Shown: piece after piece, positions 59,746-64,000 of the stretch
Layout: each line of letters begins with the position of its first letter
Numbering within the stretch: the stretch's first letter is position 1
Position numbers and translations under genes: made by a program
Notes under the pieces: generated by a model
The model's input: the letters and a program-made list of their open reading frames with translations, nothing else
Told to the model about the DNA's origin: nothing
Database searches by the model: none
DNA from: Akkermansia sp.
GTDB taxonomy: Bacteria; Verrucomicrobiota; Verrucomicrobiia; Verrucomicrobiales; Akkermansiaceae
Reading direction: 5' to 3'
Length of the DNA stretch: 64,000 nt
Assembly: GCA_017471985.1 (NCBI GenBank)
Contig: JAFURE010000118.1
Location: 40,871 to 104,870, forward strand

Positions 59746-59904
59746 ACCCCCTATGCTAACACCCATCGCGCGTGCGTGCAAGCAAAATGTCAGCCATTCA
59801 CCCATTTACCCCGATTGACGCATTTCACAAACTGACTCATTCCGAGCTTTACTTATGGGTGCAATTGTGCTAGTGTTCTGACTTCCACCAGTCGGGATAA
59901 TACC

Positions 59905-60816
59905 ATGAAGCAGTTACTTTCCATCGAAGAATTGACAGGCGAGCAGATTCAGAACCTGCTGGCTCTGGGACATAAACTCAAGGCAGAGCGTGGCAACCAC
60001 AGCTCACAGCCCCTCGCCGGACAGACTTGGGCTCTGATTTTCTCCAAATCGTCCACCCGCACCCGCGTGTCCTTCGAGGTTGGTATTTCCGAGCTGGGCG
60101 GTCGCCCTATGTTCCTTTCCACCCGTGACATTCAGCTGGGACGCGGCGAGCCGATTAAGGATACGGCACGCGTGTTGGGGCGCATGATTCACGGCGCCGT
60201 CATTCGCACCTACGGTCAGGATGAAGTGGTCGACTTTGCCCGCTATTCCAACCTGCCCACCATCAATGCCCTCACCGACCAGGAGCACCCCTGCCAGATT
60301 CTGGCCGACCTGCTCACCCTCGAGGAGAAGTACGGCGTGGGAGCATGGAAAGACATGAAGATTTCATTCCTCGGCGATGTGGACAACAACATGGGTCGCT
60401 CCTGGATGTGGGCTGCCAAGCGACTGGGCTTCACACTGGCACTTGCCGGTCCCGCCCATGCACTGCCCAAGGCCAACACTCTGGCTGCACTGGACTGCCC
60501 GAACATCATCTGCACGACAGATGCCGCCGAAGCCGTGCGTGACTGCACCGTCATCAACACCGACACTTGGATTTCCATGGGTCAGGAGTCCGAAAAGGGC
60601 ACGAAGGAACAGGCCTTCTTCCCCTATCAGGTGAACGACGAGCTGCTCCGACTGGCAGCTCCCGGCCACAGCGTGTTCCACTGCCTGCCCGCCTATCGCG
60701 GATATGAAATTACCGACGAAGTGCTCGAGGCTCACGCCCCGATTATCTTCACCGAGGCAGAAAACCGCCTGCACGCTCAGAAGGCCGTGCTCTATACCCT
60801 TGCAACCTCCTGCTAA
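59905..60816 (+). CDS. argF: Ornithine carbamoyltransferase
   Basis: Converts ornithine and carbamoyl phosphate to citrulline. The 303-residue protein has the carbamoyl-phosphate motif STRTR (residues 50-54), the LTDQEHPCQILADLLT block and the ornithine/catalytic FHCLPAYRG motif. With argB (50 kb) it is one of two arginine genes here, not clustered. A likely promoter is TTTACT (59848-59853), 17 nt, TAGTGT (59871-59876). sufE follows after 12 nt. Confidence 0.95.
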   Translation: MKQLLSIEELTGEQIQNLLALGHKLKAERGNHSSQPLAGQTWALIFSKSSTRTRVSFEVGISELGGRPMFLSTRDIQLGRGEPIKDTARVLGRMIHGAVIRTYGQDEVVDFARYSNLPTINALTDQEHPCQILADLLTLEEKYGVGAWKDMKISFLGDVDNNMGRSWMWAAKRLGFTLALAGPAHALPKANTLAALDCPNIICTTDAAEAVRDCTVINTDTWISMGQESEKGTKEQAFFPYQVNDELLRLAAPGHSVFHCLPAYRGYEITDEVLEAHAPIIFTEAENRLHAQKAVLYTLATSC

Positions 60817-60828
60817 TTCTTCGCTTTC

Positions 60829-61239
60829 ATGAGTTTCAATGACCGCATAGAGGAACTGCTGGACGATATGTCCGTCTTCGAGGATTGGACCGAGAAATAT
60901 GAGTTCATCATTTCTCTCGGGCGCAAACTCCCCGCCATGCCCGACAAATACCGCAAGCCCGGCAACCTTATCAAGGGCTGCCAGAGCCGTGTATGGGTCG
61001 GCACTGAGCTTGAGGACGGCAAAATGATTATACAGGCAGATAGTGATTCCCTTATCACTAAGGGGCTCATTGCCCTCTTCATCCGTCTGCTCAGCGGTCT
61101 GACTCCGGCCGAAATCCTGAGCGCCGACCTGCGCAGGCTCGATGAGTGCGGCCTGAAGGAGCACCTGGCCTCCACCCGCGCCAATGCCCTTTCCACCATG
61201 GCGACCACCATCAGGAAAGCCGCAGCAGCCCTTGCCTGA
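60829..61239 (+). CDS. sufE: SufE-type sulfur-transfer protein
   Basis: Accepts persulfide sulfur from a cysteine desulfurase and passes it to Fe-S assembly. The 136-residue protein has the family KPGNLIKGCQSRVWV block with the sulfur-carrying cysteine at C51. No Suf scaffold or sufS gene is adjacent; the cysteine desulfurase at 37.3-38.4 kb is a candidate partner. It lies between argF and the methyltransferase on the same strand. Confidence 0.93.
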   Translation: MSFNDRIEELLDDMSVFEDWTEKYEFIISLGRKLPAMPDKYRKPGNLIKGCQSRVWVGTELEDGKMIIQADSDSLITKGLIALFIRLLSGLTPAEILSADLRRLDECGLKEHLASTRANALSTMATTIRKAAAALA

Positions 61240-61250
61240 GCCACACCGAC

Positions 61251-62132
61251 ATGTCAATCCTCACCGATTTAATAGAGAGCCGAGCCGAGCGCCTGCCGCA
61301 GCACACCGATGCCTATCGCGTATCGGACGGTACGCAATGGCCTGGCATCTTTATCGACGCATTGGCTGACCGCCTGCTCGTATCGGTGAGGGATACCGCC
61401 ATACCTCGCGGATTGCGTGATTTGCTGGTCGAAACAGGTCGACCGGTTTACCACAAGCGCCTGGATAAAGATGTAAAGGACGCCCCCATACAACTCTGCG
61501 GACCGCAGGTTCCCCTGCGATTCGAGATTCAGGAGAATGGCGTGCGCTATATCATGGATATGGAGGCGGGTTACTCGCAGGGTATATTCCTGGACCAGCG
61601 CGATAACCGAGCTACGGTGCGCCGCCGCTGCCACAAGGGTATGCGCCTGCTCAACACCTTCTCCTATACCGGCGCATTCTCCGTCTGTGCCGCTCTCGCC
61701 GGAGCCACCACCACCACGCTGGATTTGGCTCAACCCTGCCTGAACTGGTGTCGTGAGAATATGGAGCTCAACGGCATTGACCCCTCGCAGCATTATTTCT
61801 GCAAGGGCGATACCCTGCACTGGCTCGATCGCTTTGCCAGACAGGGGCGTACTTTCGACGCCATCGTCCTCGACCCTCCCACATTCTCCCGCGACGAGAA
61901 GGGGCGAATCTGGCGCGTGGAGAAGGATTACGGCAAACTGGTAGCCAAGGCTATGTCCTGTCTGGCACCTCATGGTTGGCTGCTCTGCACCACCAACTGC
62001 CGCAAGGTTACACACGCCCAGTTCCGCAAGCTGGTTCTCAGCGGTGCACCCGGCTGTCAGGTGACAGCCTCTCCCATGACTTTCGACTTCGACGGCGAGG
62101 ATTACCTGAAAACCCTCTGGGTCAATTCGTGA
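61251..62132 (+). CDS. Class I SAM-dependent rRNA methyltransferase (RlmI-like)
   Basis: A 293-residue protein. The segment NTFSYTGAFSVCAALAGATT is the SAM-binding motif I region, and VLDPPTFSRDEKG and CTTNCRKVT hold the motif IV and catalytic Cys positions of 23S rRNA m5C methyltransferases of the RlmI/RlmL type. The PUA domain of RlmI is reduced or absent. The ATG at 61251 is used; upstream in-frame sequence lies in sufE. The target base is inferred. Confidence 0.85.
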   Translation: MSILTDLIESRAERLPQHTDAYRVSDGTQWPGIFIDALADRLLVSVRDTAIPRGLRDLLVETGRPVYHKRLDKDVKDAPIQLCGPQVPLRFEIQENGVRYIMDMEAGYSQGIFLDQRDNRATVRRRCHKGMRLLNTFSYTGAFSVCAALAGATTTTLDLAQPCLNWCRENMELNGIDPSQHYFCKGDTLHWLDRFARQGRTFDAIVLDPPTFSRDEKGRIWRVEKDYGKLVAKAMSCLAPHGWLLCTTNCRKVTHAQFRKLVLSGAPGCQVTASPMTFDFDGEDYLKTLWVNS

Positions 62133-62146
62133 TGTTCAATATGCCT

Positions 62147-62164
62147 CAGTAATAAAAATTACTG
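62147..62164. repeat. Perfect inverted repeat before the restriction-modification gene
   Basis: CAGTAAT-AAAA-ATTACTG (7-bp arms, 62147-62153 and 62158-62164), 31 nt before the ATG. It could be an operator or a weak terminator of the methyltransferase gene. Confidence 0.5.
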
Positions 62165-62195
62165 TACACCAAAGTCATACCCCCAACTTACTCTC

Positions 62196-64000
62196 ATGTC
62201 TCTATTTCAACGCGCTGTTATAACCAACTTCAGCTCTACAACCGATAAACAGAAGCTGGATTCACTTTACGCACGATACTGCAGCATCTTCGGTTCCGAA
62301 CAAAAACAGAACAACATTCGTGCAGCAAAGGAGGAACAGTACCAAGAGGGATTCCTGCGCGATTTATTTGTGGACGTGATGGGCTACACCATTAACCCCA
62401 ACCCCGACTGGAACCTCACCACCGAACTCAAGAACGAGCGCGACAGCAAGAAAGCCGACGGCGCGGTCATTGTGGATTCCATCCCGCGCATGGTCATCGA
62501 GCTTAAAAGCGTCAACACAAAGGACCTCCGCACGGTCGAAGCACAGGCGTTCGGCTATCGCAACAGTCATGAGGGCGTACGATATGTGGTGATTTCCAAC
62601 TTTGAGCGCCTGCGTTTTTACATTGATAACACAGTGGATTACGAAGAGTTCCACCTCTTCACACTCAGCCGCGAGGAGTTTACACTGCTCTGGATGCTGC
62701 TGGCATACGAAAACGTAAAAAACAACCTACCGCTGCGCCTGCGAGAAACCTCCCTTGTCAAGGAACAAGATATTTCTGAGCTGCTGTATAAAGACTACGC
62801 GGCCTGCAAGCGCGATTTGTTCAGCGACATGCGTGAGCGCAATCCTCAGTTCGCCCCCCTGCTGCTCTTCCGTAAGTCGCAGAAACTGATGGATCGCCTC
62901 CTCTTCATCCTCTTTGCCGAAGATCGCGGTCTTATACCCCCGAACACCATCACCTACATCAACAACAACTGGGAACGCTACAACGCTCAGCAGGAGGAAT
63001 TCGGCATCGGCGACCAGCGCCCCCTGTACGATTTCTACAAGGGAATTTTCAACAATCTGCACAGAGGAAACAAGGATATATTCGCTTACAACGGCGGCTT
63101 ATTCTACCCGGACGAGGTACTGGACAACATAACGCTGAGCAGCGAGCTCCTGCTGAGCCATACTCGCGTGCTCACCGGTTATGATTTCGGTACAGAGGTG
63201 GACGTCAACATCATGGGCCACATCTTCGAGCACTCTCTGGCCGAGATTGAGGAGGTAACCGCCGCTCTCAGCTCCGGTACACCGGTATCCACAGATAAAC
63301 GTTCCAAAGACGGTATTTTTTACACGCCGAGCTTCATCACTCGCTACATGGTACAAAGCACCCTTGGGCAGTTGATGGAAAGCCGCCGCCCCCAGTCGCC
63401 CGGTGCAAATCTTTCCGGAAAAAAGAAAACTTCAGCCATATCTGAATGGGAATCCTACCGCGCATGGTTGCTCGACCTCACCATCTGTGACCCGGCCTGC
63501 GGCAGTGGCGCCTTCCTGAACGCCGCGCTGGAGCGACTCATGGAGGAACACCGTCTTATCGATGAAACGCTCGCTTTCATACGTGGGGAAACACTCATTA
63601 TCTCCGATATCGAGAACTCCATTCTGGAGCGCAACCTTTACGGCGTGGATATTAACGAGGAATCCGTAGAAATAGCCAAACTGTCCCTCTGGTTGCGCAC
63701 TGCCCAGAAAGGCCGCAAGCTCTCTACGCTGTCCTCCAATATTCGTGTAGGCAACAGCCTCATCGACTCCCCTGAACATGCGCCCGACAACGCCTTCAAT
63801 TGGCAGCAGAACTTCCCCCATGTGTTCGCCAAGGGTGGGTTCGATATCATCCTCGGCAATCCGCCTTACGTTGCGCTGCAAACCATGCGCGAGCAGTCAG
63901 AGGTCTATGCTAAGCTCGGCTACGAATCCTTCGACAAGAACGGCGACATCTACTGCCTGTTCACCGAGCGCGCCTACAATCTGCTCAAGCCCGGCGGCAG
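62196..64000 (+). CDS. Type IIG restriction-modification enzyme (Eco57I class), 3'-partial
   Basis: Open to the window edge, over 600 residues. An N-terminal nuclease region has a PD-(D/E)xK pattern (D88, E102, K104 in DGAV...MVIELKS). Then the DNA N6-adenine methyltransferase domain: motif I DPACGSGAF (about 432-440) and catalytic NPPY (about 555-558). A specificity domain is expected beyond the edge. One polypeptide would both methylate and cut the same site. Its own frame has no stop in the window. Confidence 0.9.
   Translation, partial: MSLFQRAVITNFSSTTDKQKLDSLYARYCSIFGSEQKQNNIRAAKEEQYQEGFLRDLFVDVMGYTINPNPDWNLTTELKNERDSKKADGAVIVDSIPRMVIELKSVNTKDLRTVEAQAFGYRNSHEGVRYVVISNFERLRFYIDNTVDYEEFHLFTLSREEFTLLWMLLAYENVKNNLPLRLRETSLVKEQDISELLYKDYAACKRDLFSDMRERNPQFAPLLLFRKSQKLMDRLLFILFAEDRGLIPPNTITYINNNWERYNAQQEEFGIGDQRPLYDFYKGIFNNLHRGNKDIFAYNGGLFYPDEVLDNITLSSELLLSHTRVLTGYDFGTEVDVNIMGHIFEHSLAEIEEVTAALSSGTPVSTDKRSKDGIFYTPSFITRYMVQSTLGQLMESRRPQSPGANLSGKKKTSAISEWESYRAWLLDLTICDPACGSGAFLNAALERLMEEHRLIDETLAFIRGETLIISDIENSILERNLYGVDINEESVEIAKLSLWLRTAQKGRKLSTLSSNIRVGNSLIDSPEHAPDNAFNWQQNFPHVFAKGGFDIILGNPPYVALQTMREQSEVYAKLGYESFDKNGDIYCLFTERAYNLLKPGG

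Overview
The window looks like a chromosomal stretch from a member of the Verrucomicrobiota, most likely an Akkermansiaceae-like gut lineage. This rests on gene content and neighbourhoods: a MoxR–DUF58–BatA–VWA–DUF4159 operon, DUF1015 next to serA, a GH57/glycosyltransferase glycogen pair, a stand-alone PUR-domain protein, and many small secreted or ankyrin proteins without close relatives. The phylum is inferred; there is no 16S gene in the window. No tRNA, rRNA, CRISPR array, insertion sequence or prophage was seen. The only structured RNA found is RNase P RNA (48323-48700).

Layout. 1-9 kb: plsC end and recF; an MFS transporter; a small ankyrin protein; the cdaA–mini-cdaR–bioD operon; two secreted or membrane proteins of unknown function; a dynamin-like GTPase. 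9-16 kb: oppABC, a divergent gcvT, archaeal/eukaryal-type proS and an M50 protease. 16-25.6 kb: a tightly coupled six-gene operon read leftwards (MoxR ATPase, DUF58, BatA-like, VWA protein, coiled-coil membrane protein, DUF4159). 25.8-35 kb, read rightwards: metY–cysK–thiE–thiM; DUF1015–serA; rpoN; a lone oppD; a small secreted protein. 35-44 kb, read leftwards: comEC, cysteine desulfurase, two paralogous secreted proteins, coaD, pilT and a pilT paralogue, and a Sel1-repeat protein. 44-46 kb: a cluster of three small membrane/ankyrin-like proteins. 46-52 kb: DUF418 protein, dxr, rnpB, DUF805 protein, nadK, argB, corA. 52-57 kb: PUR protein, glycogen synthase-like GT, GH57-like protein, CPBP protease, thiL. 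57-64 kb: dnaA, Rrf2 regulator, tatA, argF, sufE, rlmI-like methyltransferase, and a type IIG restriction-modification protein that runs off the right edge.

Three themes link the genes. Sulfur and Fe-S metabolism recurs (metY, cysK, cysteine desulfurase, sufE, a cysteine-containing Rrf2 regulator). Thiamine synthesis is split between thiE/thiM and thiL. Many genes have a sigma70-like -10 box only 6-11 nt before the start codon and no Shine-Dalgarno sequence, which predicts widespread leaderless or near-leaderless mRNAs.

The most novel-looking items are: a short helical motif ([LI]-x2-V-x-D-x2-[ST]-A-x2-A) that occurs six times in four otherwise unrecognised secreted proteins; a PilT-family ATPase whose N-terminal domain is duplicated; a GH57 protein in which the catalytic glutamate appears to be glycine; a ComEC with a degenerate C-terminal nuclease-like domain; and a 65-residue CdaR remnant coupled to cdaA.
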